A stretch of 64,000 bases of DNA, taken from contig CANXME010000213.1 in the NCBI GenBank assembly GCA_948144175.1, forward strand, positions 3,620,501 to 3,684,500, given 5' to 3'. The notes below the pieces were generated by a model that was not told the origin of the DNA, made no database searches, and saw only the letters and a program-made list of their open reading frames with translations. Within the stretch, counting starts at the first letter, position 1; each line of letters starts with the position of its first letter. The translations under genes were made by a program, and so were the position numbers. Below, piece after piece: positions 53,501 through 63,757 of the stretch. This DNA comes from Closterium sp. NIES-65. Its lineage: Eukaryota; Streptophyta; Zygnematophyceae; Desmidiales; Closteriaceae.

Positions 53501-56500
53501 CCTTACACTACACTCAACGATCTGCCGCGCTCCCCCACTCTCCTCCCTCCGTCATCCTTGCTTCGTCCATTCCCCAAGCCCCATGCCCTGTGTGTGTACT
53601 TGTGTGCACGTGTGGCCTGCAGATGAGTCGGAAGGAGTTGCTGCGAATGGCGTCTGATGCAGTGGCAGGGCTGAAGCTCGACGCACAGCTGCAGAGGTGG
53701 GCAGTGGGCAGTGGGTAGTGGGCAGTGGGCAGTGGGCAGTGGGTAGTGGGTAGTGGGCAGTGGGTAGTGGGAAGTGGGTAGTGGGTAGTGGATAGTGGGT
53801 TGTGGGTAGTGGGCGCCACAAGAAGGGGAGCATGCAGGTTTGGAATGGGGGATTGGGTTACTCTTGAAAGGAGTGTGTGCTGTGCTCGTCTTCTGCCTCT
53901 TAATTCCCCCCCCTTCATCTGCCCCTTCATCTGCCCCTTCATCTGCCCCTTCATCTGCCCCATCATCTGCCCCTTCATCTGCCCCTTCATCTGCCCCTTC
54001 ATCTGCCCCTTCATCTGCCTGCCCCTTCATCCACCCTTCCTCTGCCGTTTTCCTGCCTGCCATCCGTCTGCCCTTTCCGCCCACCCCTTCCCCTGTTCAT
54101 GTCCCCTCGGTCGTGGTAACACTGTGACGCTGTAACACAGGCTGGAGGCGGAGGAGGAGAGGATAAAGCAGCTCATGGATGAGAAGATGGAGACTCTTTC
54201 GCTTCGTTCCCTCCGCCGCTCCCTCCCCCGCTCGCTCTCCCACTCCTCTCCCCGCCCTCCTTCTCCTTACTTGTGACCTTTCTGCTCACCCTGACGCTGT
54301 GATGCAGGCTGGAGGCGGAGGAGGAGAGGATAAAGCAGCTCATGGATGAGAAGATGGAGACTCTTTCGCTTCGCTCCCTCTCCCGCTCGCTCTCACACTC
54401 GCTCTCCCACTCCTCTCCCCGTCCTCCTCCTTCCCCTGCTGCTGCCGCCTCTGCCGCTACTGCTCCCTCTGCTGGTGCTGCTGCCGCAGCCGCTACTGCT
54501 GCCGCTGCCGCTACCACTGCTGGTAGTGGTGGTGGTGGTGGTGGTGATGGTGGTGGTGATGGTGATGGTGAGGGTGAGGGTGTTGCTCCCCCTGACGTTT
54601 CAGAGCTGTTCGGTTCCAAGCCTGCTCAGCCTAGGAAAGCGGAAGGGACAGGGGAAGAGAACGCAGGAAGGGTGGAGGGCGAGGAGGGGAGTACGGAAGG
54701 AGGTGGCGGGAAGGGGGAGGAGATTGGGAAGGGCGGGACGGGAGCGGATGCTGGGAGGGATGGAGAGGAAGGGGAGGAGTCAGAGCAAGGGGATGGGACA
54801 AGAGAGAGTCTGCAGATACCGCAAAAGTACTCTGTGGTATGTGTTTAGGATCTGACATGTAGTGAGCATGGCACACCAACGGCCAGCCCCCCCCCCCCCC
54901 CCCCCCCCCACCTGTTCGTCAGCACTGTTCCTTCCTACATCCCCTCTCTCTTCCACACCGCCATCCCCCCCTCCCGCGCTCCCCCCCAAGTCTCCTCCTC
55001 CAACTGCAATTTGCACTGAGGCCCAAGCCATGGGAGTCAACTTTTGAGTCGACTCCAAAGCCACTGAGGCCCAAGCCATGGGAGTCAGCTTTTGAGTCGA
55101 CTCCAAAGCCACTGAGGCCCAAGCCATGGGAGTCACTTAAAGCTCTCCATCTCATCCCCTCCCTTCTTTAGTTTCCCACCCCCCCTATTTCGCACCCTTC
55201 CCCGTTATCCCCTCTCGGCCTTCCCCCCCCCCCCCCCCCTTCTCTCCCCTTATGCGCCCTCTTCCTTGCCCCGCTCTCCCCCAACCAAACCCAGGACGTG
55301 CAGGCGACAGAGGCGCTGTTCTCGCTGGCAGCAGCGCTGGCGTCCGTGGTGCGGCGCAAGGAGCAGCTGCGCCACCGGGGGGACAGCGCTGCCGCTCGAA
55401 TGGTGAAGGTGCGTGCGTGCGTGCTTGCGTGCGGGACTGACACTGACACTGGCAGGGCCGCAGGGGAGGGGGCGGTTCTGGGTGCTGGCGTGGAGGTCTG
55501 GGCTGGGGTTGGAGTGCTGGGGTGTAATGTGTCTGCTTTTGAGTTGATTCAAAAGGAGGAAGCGGTTCTGGGTGCTGGCGTGGTGGGCTGGGGTTGGATT
55601 GGAGTGCTGGGGTGGAGTTGGAATCGACTGGGAACGATTCCTGAGTTGACTTGGAGTGGAATATTCTGATACGAGTGAGTCTAAAAATGCTCCGTTGCCA
55701 GGATGTGCGCAGCGCTGCTCTCCTGGGCCCTTGACTCGTGACTCGTGACTGATTGCCTGTCAAGCAGCCTGCCTGAAGTCCTGCCCTGTCACCCTGTTAT
55801 GTGTATCATCCCGGCTCTTGTTTTCTCTCAATCTCCTGCACCTTGTTGTGGCACTTCTCATCACCTCCTTCTCGTTTCCTCCTTCCATTCGCCTCCTTTC
55901 CGTCACCTCCTTCCTTACCTCCTTTGCTTCTCGTCTTGTTCCTTCACTCTCGTCCCACCTCTGCGTCAATACATCTCGCCAAGAAACGTGCAAGTCGTCA
56001 TATGCTGGCAGAACTCGCAGCACAATCTCTTCTCCCTCATCTTTCCTTCCCCTCCCCTCCCCTCCCCTCCCCTCCCCTCCCCTCCCCTCCCCTCCCCTCC
56101 CCTCCCCTTCGCTCCGCTCCCCTCCCCTCCCCTCCCCTCCCCTCCCCTCCCCTCCCCTCCCCTCCCCTCCCCTCCCCTCCCCTCCCCTCCCCTCCCCTCC
56201 CCATCCCCTTCAACTCCCAACTGCCTCTCTGGTGGAGCGCATGAGGGAGTTTTTGAGTCGACTAAAACATCCTTTATTCCCCTCCCCTCGCCTCCCCGTC
56301 TCCTTGAAACCCCCTTCACATCCCAACCTCCTGGCAGGTGGAGCGCACGAGGGAGCTAGCAGCCGAGCTGGCTAATTTCATGGACGACTTTGAGGCCAAG
56401 ATCGCAGAGTGCAGGTGATTGCAACAGAGGGCAGGTGATTGCAACAGAGGGCAGGTGAATGCAACAGAGGGCAGGTGATTGCAACAGAGGGCAGGTGACT

Positions 56501-56983
56501 AGAACATAGGGCAGGTGATTGCAACAGAGGGCAGGTGATTGGAACAGAGGGCAGGTGATTGCAACAGAGGGCAGTTGGATTCAAAAGAAAGCAGCTGAAT
56601 CTGAGAGCAACAGACGGGGCAATCTAGAGGAAAGGTGAAGCCATCGAAAGGTAGCCTATAGAGAAGGCACGAAAGGAAGGGATAGAAATCACATTGGTCA
56701 CGTGTGTAACCCTTAAAAATTGTTGCTTTTCCTTGTGCTCTCGCTGTGATGAATCACACCTACTCTTCCTTCCCTCCCCCACCCTTCCCCCCCCCTCCCC
56801 CGTGCAGGCAGCAGCGGCAGGAGGCAGTGACGTACCGCACGAGCAAGGAGGAGGAGGTGATGGAAGTAGAGAAAGGGATCACAGACGAGCTGCAGGCGCT
56901 GCACCAGCGGCGCAGGGAGATCGAAGAGCAGCTCAAGGAGGTGCGTGCGTGTGTGCGTGGGGTTTTTTTGGGCGTTCTCTGGT

Positions 56984-57015
<32 letters not shown>

Positions 57016-60000
57016 TTTAATCTCTGCTTGGTGTTGAGAACCCTCAAGAAACAGCGAGCTGCAGGTGCTGCACCAGAGGTGCAGGGAGAGAGATAGAAGA
57101 GCAGCTCAAGGAGGTGCGTGCGTGTGTGGGGGGTTGTACTTTTGAAGGAGATGGATGGATGGAGGTGAGGAGGCAGGGCGATGGAGGTGAGAAAAGGAAA
57201 CACACACAAAGTAGAGACTTGAGCATGTTGCGAATGCGCGTCCTGAAATGAATCTCTCTAGTGACGAAACGGCTTCGGGTGTGGTTGTCAAGAACCCCTC
57301 GACAATCATCCTCCTACAAACCCTTTCTCCCTGCCCACCCACCCCTCCCCCTACCCCGCCGCCCTTTACCCGCTGTCATCCTCCTCCCACTCTCCTCCTC
57401 CTCTCCCACTGGTGCAGGTGGACGATGCGATAGCAGCAACGACGCGGAGGCACATCCAGATGCAGGAGGAGAAGGAGCAGTTTGACTTGGCCAGCCATGG
57501 GCTGCTGGGCTCGCTGGAGGCCGAGGTGAGCGTGAGCGTGCTCGGGTCAGGTGATTGTGCTCTTGTGGGTTCAGGCTTGTTTTGGTCAGTTCAGGTGGGA
57601 TCAGGTGGGCTCAGGTGGGTTCAGGTGGGCTCAGGTGGGTTCAGGTGGGCTCAGGTAGGCTCAGGTGGGTGCAGGAGGAGAAGGAGCAGTTCGATTTGGC
57701 CAGCCATGGGCTGCTGGGCTCGCTGGACGCTGAGGTGAGCGGACTGTGTTCAGGTGGGCACGGATGGGCTCAAGTCGGTTCAGGTGGTTTCAGGTGGTCT
57801 GCCATGCTATGCCATGCCCTACCTATGTGCACCACCAGGAGGAGCATCTGAACACGATGAAGCAGCAGGAGCAGAGGTGAGGTGAATTCGCGTTGACTGG
57901 AAATGCAAACGCCATGCCTTGCTATGTCTGTGTGCGTACGCATGACCAGGAGGAGCATCTGAACACGATGCAGCAGCAGCACCAGCAGGACGCCAAGACG
58001 CTGTTCGGCTGGATGGGCTTCCTGGAAGATTCCTGGAAGATGCAGCTTCTCTACATGGAGAGCAAGGACCAGACCTTTAAGTACGTCACTTAGCATCGCC
58101 TTTAGTGGTCTGTCTGTCACTCTTGCCTCTCTTCTTTGCTGCTGCTATGCCCCTCTTCATCCCTGTCTTTCTCTCCCCCTCTCCCTCTCTCCCCTTCCCC
58201 TTCTCTCCGTCTTTACTTCTTGTTCCCTCACCAACCACTTCCTCTCTCCCCGTCCCCCACCCCCTGTCCTTCCCCTCATCCACCTCTGGCCCCACCTCAG
58301 GCAATCCCTGGCGGACCTGTCGTCACGTCTGAGGACCATAGCTGCTCCGCATCTACTCGTGTGCATGGTACGTGCACGCCTGCACTTCCTGCCTCTGCCC
58401 TCTGCCACACTGGCATGATTGCATGCCAAGCATGCGCGCTGGCTGGCTGCCACGAATGCATGCTTGTGTGCTGGTTGGCATGCTTGCATGTGGTGGCCAT
58501 GCCCATATGTCAAGTGCTCTTTCCATCTGACCACTTCGTAAGTCAGTGTGTCTCCTCCTCTCCTCTTTTTTCACCTCCTCTCCTCTCCAATCCTTTCCTG
58601 TTTTCTCCTCCCCGTTCCCGTTCTGCTCCATTCTCCTGTTATCCAATCCCTTTTACCGTTCTCGTTACTTGACGGATCCATTATGTTTTCCTCTCCAATC
58701 CACTCCTCCTCTCCTCCTCCTCTCCTCATCCTCCTCCTCTTCTTCTTCCTCCTCCTCTTCCTCCTCCTCCCCCCACCATCAGGGCAACATGAGGGCATCG
58801 CTCACAGCGCTACAAGCAGCGGCCTCTTCTCTCTCAGCCATTGACACAACCCCGTGAGTGCACTCCTCCTTGCCTTGCACCCCCTCTGTATGCTCGCCTT
58901 CCCTCGCACTCCCTTGCATCCTCCTGCACTCCCTTGCACCTGCCATTTGCGTCCTTGCGCATCTCTTCACGATCCCCCCAACCCTTCTCACAGCTCTTAC
59001 TCCGTCCTATCGCTCTCCCATCCCCCTTCCGTTCCCTTCCCATCCGATCTTACCTCCCTCCGTGCTAATTCCACCACACCTCTTCCCTCTCCTCCCTGCT
59101 TCCCATCCCAAGTTCGTCTGAACTGGACACCACCTCCCCTCGCACCCCATCAGCACTCATTTTGCTCCCCCCCCCTTCACCCACTCCCTCAAAGCTCCTG
59201 CCGAGGGGTGAGACGCCTCAAAAGTCATCCCCACTTCCTCCTTTCATTGGCAGGAGTGAGGACGAAGGGGGTGCAAAGCTGCTGCCAACGACTGGTGGCG
59301 AGCGCATGAGAGCAGAAGAGAAATACCTACAAGCAGAATCACAGGTGCGATGTTTTCTCCTCGAAAATGTCTCAAAACGGGCGCTGTTTCTCCACACAAT
59401 CTCGCCCCTTCACTCTTTTCCTCCCTCGCTCTTTCCCTCCTCACTCTCTCTCTCACTTCCACTCTAGGTTGCTCCGTGCAGTATCTCTGCTGTATATCTT
59501 TCCCTTTTTCCACCCACACTGTAGGTGTATATCTTCTAGCTTATCTAGCCTATCTAACTTATCTAGCTTATCTAGCTTATCTAGCTTATCTAGCTTATCT
59601 AGCTTGTCTAGCTTGTCTAGCTTGTCTAGCTTGTCTAGCTTGTCTAGCTTGTCTAGCTTGTCTAGCTTGCTTCTCTAGCTTCTCTAGCTTCTCTAGCTTC
59701 TCTAGCTTCTCTAGCTTCTCTAGCTTCTCTAGCTTCTCTAGCTTCTCTAGCTTCTCTAGCTTCTCTAGCTTATCTAGCTTATCTAGCTTATCTAGCTTAT
59801 CTAGCTTATCTAGCTAATCTAGCTTATCTAGCCTATCTAGCTTATCCGCCTATACCCCGCTCCCTCTGCCTTGCTGTTCTATTCCATGGTGAACCTACCA
59901 CTTTTTTCTTCCCCGCTTGCTGCTGATCACTTCCCGGCTTCCTCCCCCCCATCCTCTCCCCTTCCTCTTCCACCTCCCTGTCCCACCGAATGCTCTCAGA

Positions 60001-61187
60001 TGAAGCGAGCAGTGGCGATGGCAGATAAAGCACGGGCTGAGTGGGAGCATCTCAACTCTCTGCCCCTGTAAGAACCTTCTCTTCACCCCTCTTCGAATCT
60101 CATCTCATCTCATCTCATATTTTCTCGTAGTAGCTCGTCTCACTGCAACTCAGGTTGTGAGATCATTCTTGCCATTACCTGCCACCTGCCTTTTGGCTCC
60201 ACCCCTTTCTTTTGCACTTGCAAAGGGAAGAAGCTGAATTGGTTTATTATTATTATTATTATTATTGACAGAAAAGCTGCTCTTTAGGGATAAAATATTC
60301 TCTTATTGCTGCATGCCTCCCGTTCCTATGCCATCTCACTTTCAATTCTCTTTTTCTTGTCTTCTCTTCATTTTGCCTCCCTTCCATTCTCGTTCTCTTC
60401 TCTTCCCCTCACTCCTTTCCTCTTGCCACCTCTCGCTCGCTTCTCCCTTTCCCACTGCAGGTTCCCAGAGGGCAGTGACGACCCTGACCACAGGCAGCTA
60501 GCACAAGCCCTCCAAGACATGGAAACCATGAAGCTAGAGCTCCTAGGCTTGCCGACACCCACCCTCCTTTATCACTCCCACCACTCCTACCACCATCACC
60601 ACCAACAACAGCAGCACTTCAACAGATCACGTGACCAGCAGCAATCCGCGTCGCCCTCCTCCTCATTCTCCCCGTCTGTTTCCCTCCCTCCCACCTACCG
60701 CCGCTCCTCTCCGTCCTCCCACTGGCCCGGGGCGGCCATGGCTGCTGGAATGCGTTCCTTCAATCTCGGAGCTTCTCTGTCTAATCCTCTCTCGGGTAGT
60801 CTCAGCAACCCCAGCTCCAGTTCACGCTCTCCCCGAACCTCTGACTTTGGCCGGTCTGCCTCTGCTTCGTCTGACGGCCTGGGAAGGACAGGTTCGGACC
60901 GGACCGGCCATCAAATGTCGCGGCACGAGAGTCTCTTTGGTTCCATGCTTGGTTCGGTGGGCGGTGACCATCAGCAGGATCGGCCGAAGCTGAGCCAGCG
61001 AATGGCAGCAGCAGCAGCTAGGGCTGCTGCGGTGGCAGCATCGGCTGCAGGGAACTTGAGCAGCAGTGCTGCTGCTGCAGCTGCAGGTGTGGGTGTTGGC
61101 ATTGGTGGTGGTACTGGCGGTGGTGGTGAAGACGAGTTTGGCGGGGAGAGGGATGGAAGGGTTAGTGTTGTTCAGGAGGATGAGTAA
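50577..61187 (+). CDS. Conserved plant coiled-coil protein, 17 exons
   Basis: Exons: 50577-50744, 51167-51634, 52383-52478, 52829-52881, 53344-53437, 53623-53696, 54308-54836, 55295-55408, 56338-56414, 56808-56940, 57418-57525, 57950-58080, 58301-58367, 58783-58853, 59254-59344, 60000-60067, 60461-61187. All introns are GT-AG, phases agree throughout, 1,022 residues. The N-terminus MSWFRSALNRAAEAAG...KAYAGHVVQRAGDAVAGGAKMV and the LDEVSLLARGRERRDALARWLAALKEL box match a land-plant family I recall without a name. So do VLFHDAANPGVPLTFRDVFLCSKALE, MFDLCLSGDHQLH, SSYSEVKMSRKELLRMA and GFLEDSWKMQ. The middle is coiled coil (about 530-700). Two inserts are low complexity (about 150-212 and 335-490). 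The tail is Ser/Ala/Gly-rich with a His/Gln run. A cytoskeletal or trafficking role would be a guess. Exon 7 has an upstream duplicate. Confidence 0.82.
52242..52278 (+). other. Partial duplicate of exon 3 in intron 2
   Basis: About 37 bp resembling the start of exon 3 (52382-52415): it would read VLFHDEANPGV against VLFHDAANPGV. It follows a CTCACCAG acceptor-like site but soon meets a stop in frame and has no good donor. It is therefore a pseudo-exon under my model. Confidence 0.65.
53697..53815. repeat. 7-bp microsatellite in intron 6
   Basis: AGTGGGC/AGTGGGT units in tandem, about 16 copies. Confidence 0.85.
53909..54035. repeat. 12-bp minisatellite in intron 6
   Basis: CCCCTTCATCTG units, about ten copies. 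The antisense frame reads DEGADEGA and the sense frame CPFI; neither is a gene. Confidence 0.85.
54141..54275 (+). other. Upstream duplicate of exon 7 start
   Basis: Tandem copy, period 167 bp, of 54308 onward. Both copies begin GCTGGAGGCGGAGGAGGAG after a CAG acceptor and read LEAEEERIKQLMDEKMETLSLRS. The first copy meets a stop after about 44 codons and has only a weak donor, so the second is used in my model. It could be an alternative terminal exon. Confidence 0.75.
54888..54911. repeat. Poly-C run in intron 7
   Basis: An uninterrupted C run of about 20 or more bases. Its length is likely to be unstable or mis-sequenced. Confidence 0.8.
56047..56203. repeat. 5-bp CCCCT microsatellite in intron 8
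   Basis: TCCCC units, about 30 copies with few changes. Confidence 0.9.
56415..56580. repeat. 20-bp minisatellite at the start of intron 9
   Basis: About eight units of GTGATTGCAACAGAGGGCAG begin exactly at the exon 9 donor. Each unit starts with a copy of the CAG|GTGA donor context, so many decoy donors are present. Confidence 0.85.
57056..57113 (+). other. Duplicate of exon 10 end in intron 10
   Basis: Near-copy of 56887-56940 including its GTGCGTGCGTGTGTG donor side. A small length difference puts it out of frame, so it looks like a non-coding pseudo-exon. Confidence 0.75.
57590..57674. repeat. 10-bp minisatellite in intron 11
   Basis: GGTGGGCTCA/GGTGGGTTCA units, about eight copies, leading straight into the duplicated exon 11 segment. 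Confidence 0.8.
57675..57734 (+). other. Duplicate of exon 11 end, possible alternative exon
   Basis: 60-bp copy of 57466-57525 with four differences, three of them silent and one Glu to Asp. It has a GGGTGCAG acceptor and a GTGAGC donor, is a multiple of three and is phase 0 at both ends. It could be included as an extra 20 residues (EEKEQFDLASHGLLGSLDAE). Not included in my base model. Confidence 0.7.
57839..57876 (+). other. Duplicate of exon 12 start in intron 11
   Basis: Copy of the first 38 bp of exon 12 (57950 onward), reading EEHLNTMKQQEQ, period 111 bp. It has its own CACCAG acceptor and GTGAGG donor. Inclusion together with exon 12 would shift the frame, so it is probably skipped. 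Confidence 0.7.
59535..59850. repeat. 9-bp minisatellite in intron 15
   Basis: Over 30 units of TTATCTAGC, with block-wise variants TTGTCTAGC (centre-left) and TTCTCTAGC (centre-right), flanked again by TTATCTAGC. Confidence 0.9.
60251..60267. repeat. ATT microsatellite in intron 16
   Basis: Short run of about six ATT units. Nothing else of note nearby. Confidence 0.8.
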
Positions 61188-61529
61188 GCTACCTAGGTTG
61201 GCAAGAGGTTGAGAAAGTAAAGAAGACGCAGGAGTTGTGTGGGACAAAGGGGAAAGGGAGAGAAGGTGTGGGGAAGTGGGGAGTGAGGAACGTGGAGGGT
61301 TGATTTCATGTGTTATAAATCGCTCTTGAATGACCCATGGATATGTATACTATGCTTTCACATAAACAGGACTTCACATTACTCAAGGTACATTCCGCTG
61401 TGGACACTTTCTCAAAGGAAGTGTCTGAATCGATTGTGTTGTGACGCGTACTTACAGCATATGCTGCCAGGTGTCCGAATTCTGGACCGCTCTTCTTTGT
61501 AGCAAAAGGTATTTTTCATTGGGTGGTGT
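61188..61529 (+). other. 3' flank of the coiled-coil gene
   Basis: Probably the 3' untranslated region and downstream flank. No clear poly(A) signal stands out. The proposed long terminal repeat of element I starts at its end. Confidence 0.4.
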
Positions 61530-62222
61530 TGTTGGAATAACCGGAAGGTTATAAACATTCCCAAAGGTATTCCACTGTGCCAAGTAACGCAATAGCTCAT
61601 ATAGAGCATGCGGAAGGTCGAGGGTCATCCTAAGGTCAACCGTCGAAGGAAGTCAACGGTCGTGACCCTTGACCATCCAGTAACGGCACGACAGTTGCTC
61701 ACCAGGCCTCTGGATAGGATTTGAACCAGTCTTTCTCATAAGGGTAACCAGCTGCTTTCACTCTTTCTGTAAGGGTACCAGGCAAGCACCACTCTTTCTT
61801 GTAAGGGTTTAAACCAAACTATAACTTTTCATGTAAAATAACTAGTAGATTTTAGGCGTGACGACTTAGCACAATGGGTCTTTTAGTGAATGGGATGCGA
61901 TATCGATACTTGTGGGAGGCATTTGGTGGGCAAAGTTGTCCATATGACTCGGTTTCTTCGAGCTACTTTACTTTTTGAGGAGGATGTATGTTCCCGATCA
62001 GTGCGACTGCACCACTTCACTCTGAAATATCAGGGTCCTAAACATATTCACTTTTTCCTGTAAGTGTCAGAAAAAAATCCACTTTGTAAAGTAAGGGTCC
62101 GAATCAGAACACACCCTTATAGTAAGGGTCATAAGGGTGATTCACCCTTATATCAAGAGGCCTGTTGCTCACTGCAACATGGTAAATGTCGAGCATGGCA
62201 ATAGTCGTGGTTACTGTAGCTA

Positions 62223-63605
62223 CCGTATACTCCCGGACAAAACACCCCCCCATAATTGTACACCCCCGGGTAGCTTGTGCGGGGTGGGTGTTATGATAGA
62301 CCTCGTTTCTACTATACCCCCCTTTTTGGCTGATTTTCTATAACACCCCCCTTTTCTTACATATTCATTATTATAGTCGTTAACGAGTAGCTGCAATACG
62401 GAAGAATATCGTGTGAATTTCTCCCTCAAGGAAATTTCGCGGTACATCCAAAGGCAATCTGCCGAGATTTGCCCCCTCCCACTATTTCTCTGTTGCCACG
62501 TGCAGGTGAATCTTCCGTTGCAAGTGGCAAGAGAGGTGCCACATGGCATTTTCGTGAGGGCGATGAAGTTCGAGGCCGAAACTCACATTCGCGCCTCAGG
62601 CAGTGATGCTAAAAGGACCAGCAAAACACCCACATTGACTAATAAAAAAAACACTAACACTAAAATATGCCATATGTAAAGACCCGGGTATTATGCATTT
62701 TTTCCTATGAGGAGACCCCCCCCATTTTTTCCCTGTATTTTTAGCTATACCCTAGGTGTCAAACTTAGCTTAGAACCTAGGAAACTAGGTGAGGGTGTCG
62801 AGAGTAACGAGAGGGAAGAAGGTTCAATAAAGGGCAAAGGTACAAAGATATAGGCAAGAACTAGGGTAATGAGGTGCACCACCAAACGGGAAACATAACT
62901 ACACTAACACTACAAACAATTATATAAATATGAATAACATATTTCGACACACCCCCATAATTGTTTGCAGGTGTGAGTGTAGTAACGCCCCCTAAAGAGG
63001 GTACACCATACAGAGTGCAGCGGAAGTAGCAGCAGTAGGCATGAGCAGTGACAACCAGTGCAGTGGTAGCAGATTCAGCTGTAGCAACCCTGAGCCAAAG
63101 CAGAAACACAAAGCAGAAAAAGTAGCAAGTGTAGGGGCGGCAGGTCGCCTGAGGAGCAGGCTCTGTGGCTGCAATGTGCAGCAAGACAGCAGCGGCTCGA
63201 CGGCAGCACCTGCAGGCCCCAGCAGCAGAAAACAAAAAACAGGGCAGGTGGCGACAGGGGCGACAGCTGGAGGTGCCATAGTAGCAGCGGGCGACAGCAG
63301 CAGATGCCTGGCTGCAGGAGGAGGAGCCGAGAGAACGCAGAAAACAGAGAACAGAAGGGAGAGAGGAGGAATGAGGAGGCGGCTGCGGCTGGTGCTGAAG
63401 CCACGCTCCCACCACCCCCTCACCCTCCCCCCCCACAGCGACTGGCGCTGCAGGGAGAGAGCAGAGGAGGTGGGCAGCGGCTAGCGCTGCAGAGTCCCTC
63501 CCGCCACGCCTTCACCCTCCCCCCCACAGCAGGACGCACGGCCCAGCGGCAAAGAGCAGAAGGGTGTGGCGGCCAGGCTAGGGTGTTATGTCCGGGAGAA
63601 TACGG
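62223..63605. mobile_element. Second pogo-type MITE copy, carrying an insertion
   Basis: Tips CCGTATACTCCCGGACAAAA on the left and the complementary CCGGGAGAATACGG on the right, with TA at 62221-62222 and 63606-63607. Oriented opposite to the copy at 34579-38244. The shared interior (for example GGGTAGCTTG, GGTGTTAT) confirms one family. An 821-bp insert lies near its right end. Confidence 0.85.
62757..63577 (-). mobile_element. LTR-element fragment with one terminal repeat, inside the MITE copy
   Basis: Flanked by a CTAGG duplication (62752-62756 and 63578-63582), judged against the uninterrupted MITE sequence at the other copy. The left 193 bp (62757-62949, TGTCAAAC...CGACA) look like a long terminal repeat. 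They are followed by a polypurine-like CACCCCCATAATTG on the plus strand, as in the Copia elements here. The rest (to 63577) is non-coding and there is no second terminal repeat. Incomplete. Confidence 0.6.
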
Positions 63606-63757
63606 TATGTAACAGATTTTATCCTATCTACTTGATCCTTTGGTTATATCAACATGGTATGAGAGCAAGAGTGGATTATAAGATCTGCCAAGTCCTCGTT
63701 CTTCCTAGAACAATCTCGTTATAAACTTACTCAATACATTTCTAAGTCTGCAAAATC

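Larger units (their letters stand above)
61530..63654 (+). repeat. Proposed 5' long terminal repeat of element I, split by the MITE
   Basis: The right end (ATCAACA before the primer site) is firm. The left end (TGTTGGAATAACC) is chosen for the matching TGTTG/CAACA tips. It contains repeated TGTAAGGGT phrases. Confidence 0.4.

Noticed and set aside
53503-54084. Antisense frame with DEGADEGA repeats
   Set aside because: Shadow of the 12-bp CCCCTTCATCTG array and neighbouring repeats in intron 6.
56415-56580. CRISPR-like array
   Set aside because: Direct 20-bp units without unique spacers in an intron of a eukaryotic gene; an ordinary minisatellite.
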